Positions 1 to 9,689 of a stretch of 64,000 bases of DNA are shown here, piece by piece. The notes under the pieces were generated by a model. That model did not search any database. It saw only the letters and a list, made by a program, of their open reading frames with translations, and was not told the origin of the DNA. Numbering within the stretch: position 1 is the first letter of the stretch; each line of letters opens with the position of its first letter. The DNA is from Sphingomonadales bacterium (GTDB lineage: Bacteria; Pseudomonadota; Alphaproteobacteria; Sphingomonadales; Sphingomonadaceae). The position numbers and the translations under genes are program-made. The stretch is from contig SEFZ01000019.1 in the NCBI GenBank assembly GCA_004173185.1, positions 1-64,000 of the forward strand, read 5' to 3'.

Positions 1-300
1 ACCGTGCTCAAGCCGGGCAGCGTGTGGAACACCATGCCCCCGCACATCCATGAGCGCCGCAGCGAGATCTATTTCTACTTCGAGCTGGACGACACCGACA
101 AGGATCGCGTCTTCCATTATATGGGCGAGGAAGATGCGATGCGTCACATCGTCATCCAGAACGAGGAAGCCGTGATCTCGCCGCCCTGGTCGGTCCATAT
201 GGGCTCGGGCACCAAGGCCTATGCCTTTATCTGGGCGATGGCTGGCGAGAACCAGGATTATACCGACATGAAGGTGCTGGACATCTGCCAGCTGGCGTAA
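1..300 (+). CDS. kduI: 5-dehydro-4-deoxy-D-glucuronate isomerase (KduI), C-terminal part; 5' end outside window
   Basis: Translation ...[37 protein letters not shown]... matches the KduI C-terminal region; followed by kduD and kdgK. Confidence 0.9.
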   Translation, partial: TVLKPGSVWNTMPPHIHERRSEIYFYFELDDTDKDRVFHYMGEEDAMRHIVIQNEEAVISPPWSVHMGSGTKAYAFIWAMAGENQDYTDMKVLDICQLA

Positions 301-442
301 GCCGATCGCTCCCCTCCCTGACGGGAAGGGGCCGGGGGTGGGTGGCGCGCTTGCGCAAAGGAAGGCGGTATCCTTCCGGCCACCGTACCGCCCGGACACG
401 ACCCACCCGACCCCTCCCTGTCAGGGAGGGGAGGAGTTTAGA

Positions 443-1198
443 ATGACCAATCCTTTCGATCTGACCGGCAAGGTTGCCGTCGTCACCGGCGCGAACACTG
501 GCATCGGGCAGGGCATTGCGCTCGCGCTTGCCGCAGCCGGCGCGGATGTCGCCGCAGTCGGCCGCAGCGCCGCGACCGAGACGGTGGAGAAAATCCGCGC
601 GCTCGGCCGCAAGGCGGAGATCATCTCGGCCGATTTTTCGACCATCGAACCTGTTAACAGGGTTGTGGACGAAGCTATGGAAAAGCTGGGGGGAATCCAT
701 ATCCTGGTCAACAATGCCGGGATCATCCGCCGCAACGACAGCGTGGATTTCACCGAGGAAGATTGGGACGCTGTGGTCGATACCAATCTGAAATCGGTGT
801 TCTTCCTGTGCCAGGCGGCGGCGAAGAAGATGATCCCGCAAGGCCATGGCAAGATCATCAATATCGCATCGATGCTGACCTTTCAGGGTGGCATTCGCGT
901 GCCGAGCTACACTGCGTCGAAATCGGGTATTGGCGGCCTGACCAAGCTGCTGGCGAACGAATGGGCGGCGAAGGGCATCAACGTGAACGCCATCGCGCCG
1001 GGCTATATCGCGACCAACAACACAGCCGCGTTGCAGACCGATGCGGATCGCAACCGCTCGATCATGGAGCGCATCCCGGCGGGCCGCTGGGGCGATCCGG
1101 ACGATTTGGGAGGCGCGGCGGTGTTCCTCGCATCCTCTGCGTCCAACTATGTGCAGGGCCATGTGCTTGCCGTTGACGGCGGATGGCTGGCGCGATGA
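443..1198 (+). CDS. kduD: 2-dehydro-3-deoxy-D-gluconate/2-deoxy-D-gluconate 3-dehydrogenase (SDR family)
   Basis: MTNPFDLTGKVAVVTGANTGIGQG Rossmann motif, YTASKSG active site; next to kduI. ATG 443 after ggggagg. Confidence 0.9.
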   Translation: MTNPFDLTGKVAVVTGANTGIGQGIALALAAAGADVAAVGRSAATETVEKIRALGRKAEIISADFSTIEPVNRVVDEAMEKLGGIHILVNNAGIIRRNDSVDFTEEDWDAVVDTNLKSVFFLCQAAAKKMIPQGHGKIINIASMLTFQGGIRVPSYTASKSGIGGLTKLLANEWAAKGINVNAIAPGYIATNNTAALQTDADRNRSIMERIPAGRWGDPDDLGGAAVFLASSASNYVQGHVLAVDGGWLAR

Positions 1199-1265
1199 AC
1201 TGCCTCACCGCCGCTCACCTTGAACGGGTTAGGGTGTGCGGCATTTCCGAATGGGAGCATGCGGC

Positions 1266-2270
1266 ATGACGGCGGTATTCTTCGGCGAACTGATGCTGCG
1301 GCTTTCGCCCCCGGGGCGCGAGCTTCTGCTCCAGACGCCGAAGCTCGAGGTCAACGTCGGCGGGGCGGAGGCGAATGTCGCCACCGGGCTTGCGTGCCTT
1401 GGCCATAAGGTCCGCATGGTCAGCGCTGTGGCGGACAATCCGCTTGGCGCAGCCGTGATCGGCGAATTGCGGCGGCGCGGGGTGGATACCTCGACCGTCG
1501 CCAGTGAAGCCGGGCGGCTGGGGCTATATTTCCTGACGCCGGGCGCGGGGCTGCGCGCTTCCGAAGTCGTCTATGATCGCGCGGGTTCTGTTTTCGCGAC
1601 GCGGGCCGCCGATAGCTGGGACTGGGACACAGCGCTTGCGGGCGCAACGCGGCTGCATCTGTCCGGCATCACGCCCGCTCTGGGGCCGAACTCGGCTGCC
1701 GCTGCGATTGCCGCTGCCGAAGCTGCGGCCGCGCGCGGCGTGCCGGTGTCGTTCGACGGCAATTATCGCGCGAAATTGTGGGAAGCGTGGGACAGCGATC
1801 CCAAGGCAGTGCTCACCAAGCTGATCGGCCATGCCGACATCTTGTTCGGCAACCACCGCGATATTTCGCTGCTGCTCGGCAAGGCGTTTTCGGGCGACGG
1901 CGCGGATCGTCGCCGCGAAGCATCCGAGGCGGCCTTCGCAGCATTCCCGAAGCTCCAGACCATCGCCAATACCGCACGCCATGTCGTGGACGCTGATAGC
2001 CATCGCGTATCCGCGCGGGTCGATACCCGCAGCGGCGGGCATCAGACCGACGAAGTGACCATCGCGGGCATTGTCGACCGGATCGGCGCAGGCGATGCCT
2101 TTGCCGCGGGCGTGCTCCACGGCCTGTCCAAGGGCGGCGATGCAGCCTTTGCCGCGCAATCGGGCCTCGCGCTCACCGCGCTCAAACATTCGCTGCCGGG
2201 CGACGCCAGCCTGTTCGCACAGGCCGATATCGACGCCTTCCTCGAAGGAGAACTGGATGTCCGCCGATGA
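1266..2270 (+). CDS. kdgK: 2-dehydro-3-deoxygluconokinase (PfkB family)
   Basis: PfkB-type sequence with C-terminal DRIGAGDAFAAG signature; pectin locus context. Confidence 0.85.
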   Translation: MTAVFFGELMLRLSPPGRELLLQTPKLEVNVGGAEANVATGLACLGHKVRMVSAVADNPLGAAVIGELRRRGVDTSTVASEAGRLGLYFLTPGAGLRASEVVYDRAGSVFATRAADSWDWDTALAGATRLHLSGITPALGPNSAAAAIAAAEAAAARGVPVSFDGNYRAKLWEAWDSDPKAVLTKLIGHADILFGNHRDISLLLGKAFSGDGADRRREASEAAFAAFPKLQTIANTARHVVDADSHRVSARVDTRSGGHQTDEVTIAGIVDRIGAGDAFAAGVLHGLSKGGDAAFAAQSGLALTALKHSLPGDASLFAQADIDAFLEGELDVRR

Positions 2271-3810
2271 CGGGATTTCGCGCCGCGCGCTGATCGGGGT
2301 TGGGGCTGCGTTGACATTGCTGCCGCATGCCGCGCGGGCCACGCCGGTGAGCCTGACGGTCGACTGTCCGGCGGGGCGCTTCCGCAGCATTGGTCATCAC
2401 GAAAGCGAAAGCGGAGCCTGGGCGTTCAAGGGCATCCGCTACGGCCGCGCCGAGCGCTTCCGTGCACCGCGCCCCGAGCCGCGCCTCGCGGAGGACCAAT
2501 GGGCGGATAAATTCGGCCCGATCGCGCCGCAGCGTGGGGGCGACGAGGCCAAGTCCGAAGACTGCCTGTTCCTCAATATCTGGACGCCGGGCGGCACCGC
2601 GAAGAAGCGCCCGGTGATGGTCTATTTCCACGGCGGGGCCTATTCGAACGGCAGCGTCACCGATCCGCAGAATGACGGCGCGATCCTCGCTGCGACGCAG
2701 GATGTCGTGGTGGTCACGGTCAATCACCGGCTCAACGCGTTCGGCTTCCTCTATCTCGCGCGGCTCGATCCGCGCTTTGCCGATAGCGGCAATCTGGGGC
2801 AGCTCGATCTGATCCTCGCGCTGCAATGGATCAAGGCGAACGTGGCGGCATTTGGTGGTGATCCGAACCGCGTGTTCGTGTTCGGCCAATCGGGCGGTGG
2901 CGCGAAGATCGCGACGCTGATGGGGATGCCGGCCGCCAAGGGCCTGTTCCATTCCGCCGCGACGATGAGCGGGCAGCAAGTGACGGCTTCGGGGCCGATC
3001 AACGCGCATAAGCGGACGCTCGCCTATCTCGACCGGGCGGGTGTGAAGCCGGACAATCTTCAGCCGTTGCTGGATATGCCGATGGCGAAACTGATCGAGG
3101 CGACCGACGCGACCGATCCGATCCTGGGCGGCGGCGTCTATTTCGGGCCGGTGCTCGATATGAAATGGCTGACGCGCCACCCGTTCTGGCCCGATCCCCA
3201 TCCGCAATCGAACCACATTCCAATGATCCTCGGCAACACGCGTGACGAGACGCGCGCGTTTATCGGGCCGGACAAGATGAAGGGGCTGAGCTGGGACAAT
3301 ATCGCGGCGCGGATGGCACCCGAATTGCGGATGGACCTGCTCCCCGAATGGATCGTCTCGGAATATCGCGCGCACTTCCCATCGGACACGCCGGAGCAGC
3401 TATTTTATCGCGCAACCACGGCGGGGCGCAGTTGGCCGGGTCAGGTGATCGAAGCCGATGCCCGCGCCGCGGCGGGGGCCAAGGCGACCTGGGTATATCA
3501 GTTCGACTATCAATCGCCGGTTCGGCCCGAGCGGGGTGCGCCGCATGCGGGGGATATCGCCTTTGTGTTCGGCACGCTGGGTGCGCGGGGCGCGATCAGC
3601 GGCACCGGCCCGGCGGCACAGAAGCTCAGCGAGAAGATGATGGGTGCGTTCGCTTCGCTTGCCCGCACCGGCAAGCCGGGCTGGGCGCCCTATACGCTGC
3701 CCAATCGCGCGACGATGCTGTTCGATGTCGAGAGCCGCGTCGTCAACGATCCGCGCAAATGGGAACGCGAACTGTTTGCGCGGGTGCCGTATATCCAGCC
3801 GGGTTCCTAG
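2257..3810 (+). CDS. carboxylesterase type B family protein with N-terminal signal
   Basis: SEDCLFLNIWTPG and VFGQSGGGAK (nucleophile elbow); RRALIGVGAALTLLPHAARA signal-like start. Confidence 0.85.
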   Translation: MSADDGISRRALIGVGAALTLLPHAARATPVSLTVDCPAGRFRSIGHHESESGAWAFKGIRYGRAERFRAPRPEPRLAEDQWADKFGPIAPQRGGDEAKSEDCLFLNIWTPGGTAKKRPVMVYFHGGAYSNGSVTDPQNDGAILAATQDVVVVTVNHRLNAFGFLYLARLDPRFADSGNLGQLDLILALQWIKANVAAFGGDPNRVFVFGQSGGGAKIATLMGMPAAKGLFHSAATMSGQQVTASGPINAHKRTLAYLDRAGVKPDNLQPLLDMPMAKLIEATDATDPILGGGVYFGPVLDMKWLTRHPFWPDPHPQSNHIPMILGNTRDETRAFIGPDKMKGLSWDNIAARMAPELRMDLLPEWIVSEYRAHFPSDTPEQLFYRATTAGRSWPGQVIEADARAAAGAKATWVYQFDYQSPVRPERGAPHAGDIAFVFGTLGARGAISGTGPAAQKLSEKMMGAFASLARTGKPGWAPYTLPNRATMLFDVESRVVNDPRKWERELFARVPYIQPGS

Positions 3811-5054
3811 CGCGAGCACGCCTCCGCCCGGGCCAGGAGGAAGGCGCGTTCCGTCAGATTGCGGGTAAGCGCCGCGGCGGTTTCGAATTCTGCCCGCGCC
3901 TCGGCCAGCCGGTTCATCCGGAACAGGAAATCGCCGCGCGCCGCCGGGAAAGGCGCATATTGGCGCAAGGCATCGGCGTCGATCTCGTTCAATAGCCGCA
4001 AGCCAGCTTCGGGGCCGAACGCCATGCTGTGGGCGATGGCGCGGTTGAGATCCACCACCGCCGAGGGCGTTACGCTACGCAGCCGATCGTAAAGCGCGGC
4101 GATGCGCGGCCAATCGGTATCGGCGGGGCGGCGGGCGCGGGCATGGCAGGCGGCGAGCGCGGCTTGCAGCACATAGGGGCCATTGCCGCCCAGCGTTTCG
4201 GCGCGGGCCAGCGCTTCGAGGCCGCGGGCGATCAACAACTGGTCCCAACGCGCGCGATCCTGCCGGTCCAGCGGCACAAAGGCTCCGTCCGCCCCGGTGC
4301 GCGTGGGGAGGCGCGATGCCTGTATCTCCATCAGCGCGAGCAGCCCGTGGACCTCGGCATCCTCGGGCATCAGCGCCGCGAGGATGCGCCCGAGCCGCTG
4401 GGCCTCCTGCGCCAGCCCCGGCCGGACCAGATCGTCGCCCGTAGTGGCGGCATAGCCTTCGTTGAAGATCAAATAGAGGACTTCCAGCACCGATCCCAGC
4501 CGCGCCGCCCGCTGCGGACCGCGCGGCACCGCAAAGCCGATGGCGGCGCTTGCGATCGCCTTTTTGGCGCGGACGATGCGCTGGGCGATGGTGGCCTCGT
4601 TGGACAGGAAGGCGCGGGCAATCTCGTCGGTGGTTAGCCCCCCGACCACCCGCAGGGTGAGCGCCGCGCGGGCATCGGGGGAAAGGATCGGATGGCAGGC
4701 GGTGAAGATCAGCCCGAGCAGTTCGTCGCCGAGATCGTCGTCAATGGCCGTGCCTGGGTCGCTATCGTCTGCTTCGTCGAGGTCGCGGGCGATTTCCGCA
4801 TGCTTGCGGGTTCGCATCTGGTCGCGCCGGATCGCATCGATCCCGCGCCGTTTCGCTGCGGTCATCAACCACGCGCCCGGATTGGCAGGGACCCCCGTGC
4901 GCGGCCATTCGGCGAGCGCCGTCACCAGCGCGTCCTGCGCCAGTTCCTCCGCCCGATCGATATCGCGCACCAGCCGGGCAAGCCCCGCGATCAGCCGCGC
5001 GCGCTCGATGCGGAAAGTCGCTTCGATCGCCTTGTGGGTATCGCTGGCGGGCAT
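3807..5054 (-). CDS. ECF sigma factor, large form with C-terminal DUF6596-like extension (ECF42-like)
   Basis: IDRAEELAQDALVTALAEWPRTGVPANPGAWLMTAAKRRGIDAIRR sigma region 2, then long C-terminal domain (FNEGYAATTGDDLVRPGLAQEAQRLGRIL). Confidence 0.85.
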   Translation of the reverse strand: MPASDTHKAIEATFRIERARLIAGLARLVRDIDRAEELAQDALVTALAEWPRTGVPANPGAWLMTAAKRRGIDAIRRDQMRTRKHAEIARDLDEADDSDPGTAIDDDLGDELLGLIFTACHPILSPDARAALTLRVVGGLTTDEIARAFLSNEATIAQRIVRAKKAIASAAIGFAVPRGPQRAARLGSVLEVLYLIFNEGYAATTGDDLVRPGLAQEAQRLGRILAALMPEDAEVHGLLALMEIQASRLPTRTGADGAFVPLDRQDRARWDQLLIARGLEALARAETLGGNGPYVLQAALAACHARARRPADTDWPRIAALYDRLRSVTPSAVVDLNRAIAHSMAFGPEAGLRLLNEIDADALRQYAPFPAARGDFLFRMNRLAEARAEFETAAALTRNLTERAFLLARAEACSR

Positions 5055-5137
5055 GCTGCCTTGTCGGGCAGGGCATTGAGGGAGGCAAGGCCGCCGATGC
5101 GCACGAGACCGACAGAAACCCTGTGCCACCGCGAACA

Positions 5138-5161
5138 CTCCTGACGATATGCTGTCAGGAG
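5138..5161. promoter_or_regulatory. palindromic operator-like site CTCCTGAC-gatatgct-GTCAGGAG upstream of VOC/WYL operon
   Basis: Perfect 8-bp arms, 8-nt spacer, between divergent ECF and VOC genes. Confidence 0.6.
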
Positions 5162-5206
5162 GGGTGTGCCAAAACAGGCTTGTTCAACACAGAGAGGGAC
5201 AAGCCA

Positions 5207-5584
5207 ATGACCGACGCAGCCCGGGGGCAAATCGTATTCACCGAGATTCCCGCCGCCGATTCCGAGCGCGCTCGCAAATTCTATGAGACTTTGCTGCAAG
5301 CGCCGCTAATCCTGAACGACAATGGTCCCGATCGGAAATGGATGCTTCCGGGCGCTGAAGGCGCTCACCCTGTCGGGCATATCGTTCCCGGAAAACCTGC
5401 GACGGATGGCGGCGGCGTGACCACCCATTTCGCCGTGACCGATGGGCTGGCCGACGCGATGGACCGGGTCAGGCAGGGTGGTGGCGAAATCCTGTCCGGG
5501 ATCATCGATATTCCGCTTGGCTGGTTTTTCTATGCCACCGATAGCGAAGGCAACCGCCTTGGCCTGTTCAAGTACGCGAACTGA
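5207..5584 (+). CDS. VOC (glyoxalase/bleomycin resistance) family protein
   Basis: MTDAARGQIVFTEIPAADSERARKFYETLLQ... VOC fold pattern; overlaps next gene start. Confidence 0.8.
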   Translation: MTDAARGQIVFTEIPAADSERARKFYETLLQAPLILNDNGPDRKWMLPGAEGAHPVGHIVPGKPATDGGGVTTHFAVTDGLADAMDRVRQGGGEILSGIIDIPLGWFFYATDSEGNRLGLFKYAN

Positions 5585-6279
5585 TGCGCAGAGCCGACCG
5601 CCTTTTCCAGATCGTCCAGTATCTGCGGGGCGGTCGGCTTGTCACCGCAGCAATGCTCGGCGAGCGGCTGGAGGTGTCAGAGCGCACCATCTATCGCGAC
5701 ATCGCCGATCTCCAGTCGACCGGCGTTCCGATCGATGGAGCGGCGGGCGTCGGCTATGTGCTGCGCAGTGGTTATGATCTGCCGCCATTGATGTTCACGC
5801 GAGACGAGATTGTCGCGCTGGTCGCGGGCATCCGGATGGTGAAATCCTGGGGTGGGATCAGCATGGCGCGCGCTGCCGCCGAGGCGATGGTGAAGATCGA
5901 ACTGGTGCTGCCCGAGGCCGAGCGGGAGCGTGTCGCGAAAACCCATATCTTTGTGCCGTCGCTCGAGTTGACCGACGAGGTGCGCGCGCTGATTGATCTG
6001 GTGGAGAAGGCGATTGCCGCAAGCGACATATTACGCTTCGGCTATAAGGATCGCGAAGGCGCCATCACCGAACGATGCGTCCATCCGCTGGGGCTGTGGT
6101 TCTGGGGAAAAGTCTGGACGTTGGTCGCGTGGTGCCAGACGCGCGAGGATTTCCGGATGTTCAGGCTCGATCGGACACGCGAGCTGGCGATCACCGGCGA
6201 GCAGTTCAAACCCGTGCCCGAACGATCGCTCGCGGAATGTCTGCGCCGATATGAAGCGCTATACGGGCCGCAAAGCTGA
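5584..6279 (+). CDS. HTH/WYL-domain transcriptional regulator (YafY family)
   Basis: MRRADRLFQIVQYLRGGRLVTAAMLGERLEVSERTIYRDIADLQSTGVPIDGAAGVGYVLR. Confidence 0.88.
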   Translation: MRRADRLFQIVQYLRGGRLVTAAMLGERLEVSERTIYRDIADLQSTGVPIDGAAGVGYVLRSGYDLPPLMFTRDEIVALVAGIRMVKSWGGISMARAAAEAMVKIELVLPEAERERVAKTHIFVPSLELTDEVRALIDLVEKAIAASDILRFGYKDREGAITERCVHPLGLWFWGKVWTLVAWCQTREDFRMFRLDRTRELAITGEQFKPVPERSLAECLRRYEALYGPQS

Positions 6280-6338
6280 GCGACACGGGCGGCGGCTTCC
6301 GGCCAATACCGGCCAGAAGCCCCGTCGATCCGGACGGC

Positions 6339-6776
6339 TTACGCGACTCCCAGCTTTCCCCGATCCCCTTCACGGGTCCCCATCGCCAGTTCCTCCGGCG
6401 TCACGAAATCGGCAAGGTCCGCCGCCTCATAGAAAGGCCGGATCTCGATCTCGCTTTTGCCCGGCATGCAATTGGGGCTGCGTTTCGCCCAGGCCACGGC
6501 TTCGTCCATGTCGCGCACTTCCCAGATCGAGAAGCCGGCGACCATCTCGCGGGCTTCGGCAAACGGTCCGTCGATGACCGTGCGGCTGGGGCCATCGAAT
6601 GCGATCCGCTTGGATTCTGCGCTGGGCTTCAGCCCGGCAGCCGCGACGAAGATGCCGGCGGCGAGCAGTTCGTCAGTGAAGCGGTCCATCGCCGCGAATG
6701 CCTCCAGCATTTCGGGCGTGGGCTCCATGCCCTGCTCGCTGCTCTCCGTGGCCTTTACGAACACCATCACGCGCAT
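6339..6776 (-). CDS. YCII-related (DGPF) domain protein
   Basis: MRVMVFVKATESSEQGMEPTPEMLEAF...DGPFAEAREMVAGFSIWEVRDMDEAVAWAKRSP. Confidence 0.88.
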   Translation of the reverse strand: MRVMVFVKATESSEQGMEPTPEMLEAFAAMDRFTDELLAAGIFVAAAGLKPSAESKRIAFDGPSRTVIDGPFAEAREMVAGFSIWEVRDMDEAVAWAKRSPNCMPGKSEIEIRPFYEAADLADFVTPEELAMGTREGDRGKLGVA

Positions 6777-6894
6777 CGTCTGTCTCCTTGCTTGAACCCG
6801 CCATTTTGGCGGCTCATCGGAACGACGAACGAGCTTGTCCTGAATCGACAGGCCCGTGCAAATTTTTCTCAGGCCGCCGATCAGCGGGCGCTGC

Positions 6895-8247
6895 TTACTG
6901 CTTCCCGGCGCCCCGCATCGCCTGATCACGAACGCTAAGCGCTTCTCGAATCGCGCCGGTCTGGCCCGGATAGCGGCCAGCCTTGGGCTCCATCGTGGCG
7001 AGGTCCCAATCGGCTTCCACAAAGGGCGCCTTGGTCGGTTTGAAATCGGGATAGGCGCTTACGTCCTTCTCATCGTTGATGATGTCGCCGCGGCCTTCCG
7101 CCACGAAGAACAACACCCGGATGTCGTCGGCGTCGCGGTCCCAGGGGCGGGCGCCGGCGGTGCCGAGCACGCTGGTCTCTACGTCGAGCGAGGGGAGTAT
7201 GGTCATGCCGGCCAGACTGGCGAGCGGCTGCTTGGCTTCGATCAGCTTGGCGCGGGTTTCGCCATAGCGGCCGAACATCGGCAGTTTCTCGCCGTGGCGA
7301 TCCACTGCGCGATTGTCCTTGCCGTAATAAGCGAGGTCGCCATCGCCGCCGAGCATCAGGAAGGAGAGGCCCACATCGGTATCGTTGCCGCCGCGCAGCA
7401 CGTTGCCGACCGCAGTGATCTCTCCGGTGACATAGGGGTGCTCGCCCCATTCAAGCGCCATGAGGTTGTAATGCACCGCGCGGTGGCCGGGATTGTAGAT
7501 CAGGTTGTTGACCATCAGCACCTGCGCGCCGCCCTTCACCAGCGGATGCCGCTCGACATTATGCGCCCAGATGTTGCGGTAAAACACGATGCCGGTGGTG
7601 TTGTCGTGGATCAGCGAGCCCTTCGAATGCTCACCCTTGGGGTGCGACGAATCGGCAAGGCCTTCGGCGGCGAGGTTGTTCGAGAAGGTGATGTTGCGGC
7701 TGGTGCCCTCGCGCCATTCCGCGACGGTGTTGCCGGTAAAACGAGGGCCGCTGGCCGACATATTCTCGTCGATCGCCCAGGTGAAGCTGTTGTGATCGAT
7801 CAGAACATTCTTCGCGGCAACGGTGGAGAAGGCATCAGCTTCCCAGCCGCTGCGCTTCGCCTGGCCATCGGCACCGGTGCGCACGCGGATATGGCGGACG
7901 ATCACGTCATGCGTCTTCACGTCGATCCCGGTCTTGATCAGCGTGATGCCGGGGGAGGGGGCGGTCTGCCCCGCGATGGTGAGATAGGGTTCGGTGATGT
8001 TGATCGTCTCGCGCTTGAAATCGATCACACCGCCGACTTCGAACACGACGATGCGCGGGCCCTTGGTCTGCACAGCCGCCTTGAACGAGCCGGGGCCGTC
8101 AGCATTGAGATTGGTTACGCGGATGATCTGGCCGCCGCGCCCGCCGGGCGTCTGCGCCGCAGGGCCTACGGCACCGGGAAAAGCCGTCTGCGCATGCGCC
8201 GGAGCGGCGGCCAGCAGCAAGGCGAGCGGGAACGCGAACAACTTCAT
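6895..8247 (-). CDS. secreted pectate lyase family protein
   Basis: Signal peptide MKLFAFPLALLLAAAPAHAQ; GGRGGQIIRVTNLNADGPGSFKAAV; right-handed beta-helix pattern. Confidence 0.85.
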   Translation of the reverse strand: MKLFAFPLALLLAAAPAHAQTAFPGAVGPAAQTPGGRGGQIIRVTNLNADGPGSFKAAVQTKGPRIVVFEVGGVIDFKRETINITEPYLTIAGQTAPSPGITLIKTGIDVKTHDVIVRHIRVRTGADGQAKRSGWEADAFSTVAAKNVLIDHNSFTWAIDENMSASGPRFTGNTVAEWREGTSRNITFSNNLAAEGLADSSHPKGEHSKGSLIHDNTTGIVFYRNIWAHNVERHPLVKGGAQVLMVNNLIYNPGHRAVHYNLMALEWGEHPYVTGEITAVGNVLRGGNDTDVGLSFLMLGGDGDLAYYGKDNRAVDRHGEKLPMFGRYGETRAKLIEAKQPLASLAGMTILPSLDVETSVLGTAGARPWDRDADDIRVLFFVAEGRGDIINDEKDVSAYPDFKPTKAPFVEADWDLATMEPKAGRYPGQTGAIREALSVRDQAMRGAGKQ

Positions 8248-8266
8248 CTGCCTCTCCATCTTCCGG

Positions 8267-8280
8267 TGATACCGGTTACC
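8267..8280. promoter_or_regulatory. candidate LacI-family operator TGATACCGGTTACC
   Basis: CCGG-centred near-palindrome between the pectate lyase and the LacI regulator; similar to 9457..9470. Confidence 0.5.
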
Positions 8281-8377
8281 GTTCGGGTATTGCCCCGGTT
8301 TTTCCACGATGCAAGCCCATGACGTTTTGTCTCTAAGGACAGTATCGCTTTGGCTCGCGAGCCATTATAGCGGGCAA

Positions 8378-9406
8378 ATGCAGCGAACCGGCAAGCCCAC
8401 AATCAACGATGTCGCCCGTATTTCCGGGGTTTCCAAAAAGACCGTCAGCCGGGTGATCAATCGATCTCCGCTGCTCAACGCGGATACCCGCGCCAAGGTC
8501 GAGGCGGTGATCGCGGAACTGGGTTATGTGCCCAACGTGCAGGCGCGCGCGCTGGCGCTGCGCCGCAATTTCCTGATCGGGCTGATCCACGACAATCCCA
8601 ACGCCCAGATGGTGATGAACGTGCAGGCCGGCATGCTGGAGGCGATGCGCGAGACCGAGTTCGAGCTGATCGTCCGCCCGATCGATCGCGGCAGTTCGAC
8701 GATGCTCGCCGATGTTCGCAATTTCCTCGAGCGGCAGCGGCCGCACGGGGTGATGATCCTGCCGCCGATTTCCGAGAATGATATGATCGCCAGCGTCTGC
8801 GAAGACTTGGGCATTCGCTATGTGCGGATGGGGTCGGCGACGCTCGATACGCCGGAGCATATGGTGGCGTCGAACGACCGCGAAGTGGTGACATCGGCGA
8901 TCAACCACCTGATTTCGCTGGGACATCGCCGCATCGGGCTGATCGCCGGCCCGCATGGTTTCCGTTCGGCGCGCGAGCGGCGGGCGGGCTTTGAGGAAGC
9001 GCTGGCAGCGGCCGGGATAAAGCTGCCGCGCAGCCTGATCGCCGATGGCAATTACACCTTCGATACCGGGCTGGCCGCCGCCGACCGACTGCTCGATCTG
9101 TCGCCGCGCCCCACCGCGATCTTCGCGTCGAACGACGAGATGGCGGCGGCGACGCTGCATGCGGCCCGGCGGCGGGGCATGACCGTGCCTGACGACCTTT
9201 CGATCATCGGCTTCGACGATACTGCGATCGCCCAGCATATCTGGCCACCGATGACGACGGTGCACTGGCCGATCATCTCAATGGCGCGCTCCGCGGCGTT
9301 GAAACTGCTCGCGGATTTCTTCGGAGATGACCTCGCCAGCGAGGAGCCGTCGCTCTTTACCTCGACCCTGATCCACCGCGCATCGGTATCACCGCCCGCC
9401 GCCTGA
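8378..9406 (+). CDS. LacI family transcriptional regulator
   Basis: KPTINDVARISGVSKKTVSRVINRSPLLNADTRAKV HTH and periplasmic-binding-like sensor domain. Confidence 0.93.
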   Translation: MQRTGKPTINDVARISGVSKKTVSRVINRSPLLNADTRAKVEAVIAELGYVPNVQARALALRRNFLIGLIHDNPNAQMVMNVQAGMLEAMRETEFELIVRPIDRGSSTMLADVRNFLERQRPHGVMILPPISENDMIASVCEDLGIRYVRMGSATLDTPEHMVASNDREVVTSAINHLISLGHRRIGLIAGPHGFRSARERRAGFEEALAAAGIKLPRSLIADGNYTFDTGLAAADRLLDLSPRPTAIFASNDEMAAATLHAARRRGMTVPDDLSIIGFDDTAIAQHIWPPMTTVHWPIISMARSAALKLLADFFGDDLASEEPSLFTSTLIHRASVSPPAA

Positions 9407-9456
9407 ACTGTTGCAAAGAGGTCGCAATCCTTCGGCATTGCACGTGAATGCGCCAA

Positions 9457-9470
9457 TGACACCGGTTGAC
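9457..9470. promoter_or_regulatory. candidate LacI-family operator TGACACCGGTTGAC overlapping a TTGACA -35-like box
   Basis: Shares TGAYACCGGTT with 8267..8280; upstream of the TonB receptor gene. Confidence 0.5.
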
Positions 9471-9689
9471 AAAGCAGGCTGCGCTCGCTCACAAAGCGTG
9501 TGACAGGCGTGATGAACGCTTGCGCCGAAGCGACCGGAGAGTCGTGGAAGGCATCGGAGGCGTGATGTGCAACGATCGGTTCGAGGGGCGGCCGCGCCCG
9601 TTCGCGACTGAAATCGACACGGCATATTCCCCGATCTCTTCAAAGGCGCAGCGGCCAAATCCGCGCCTGCGACTATGGGGAGGGAAAAC

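Noticed and set aside
6856-8322. 488-aa plus-strand ORF
   Set aside because: Antisense to pectate lyase, which has a signal peptide and family motifs.
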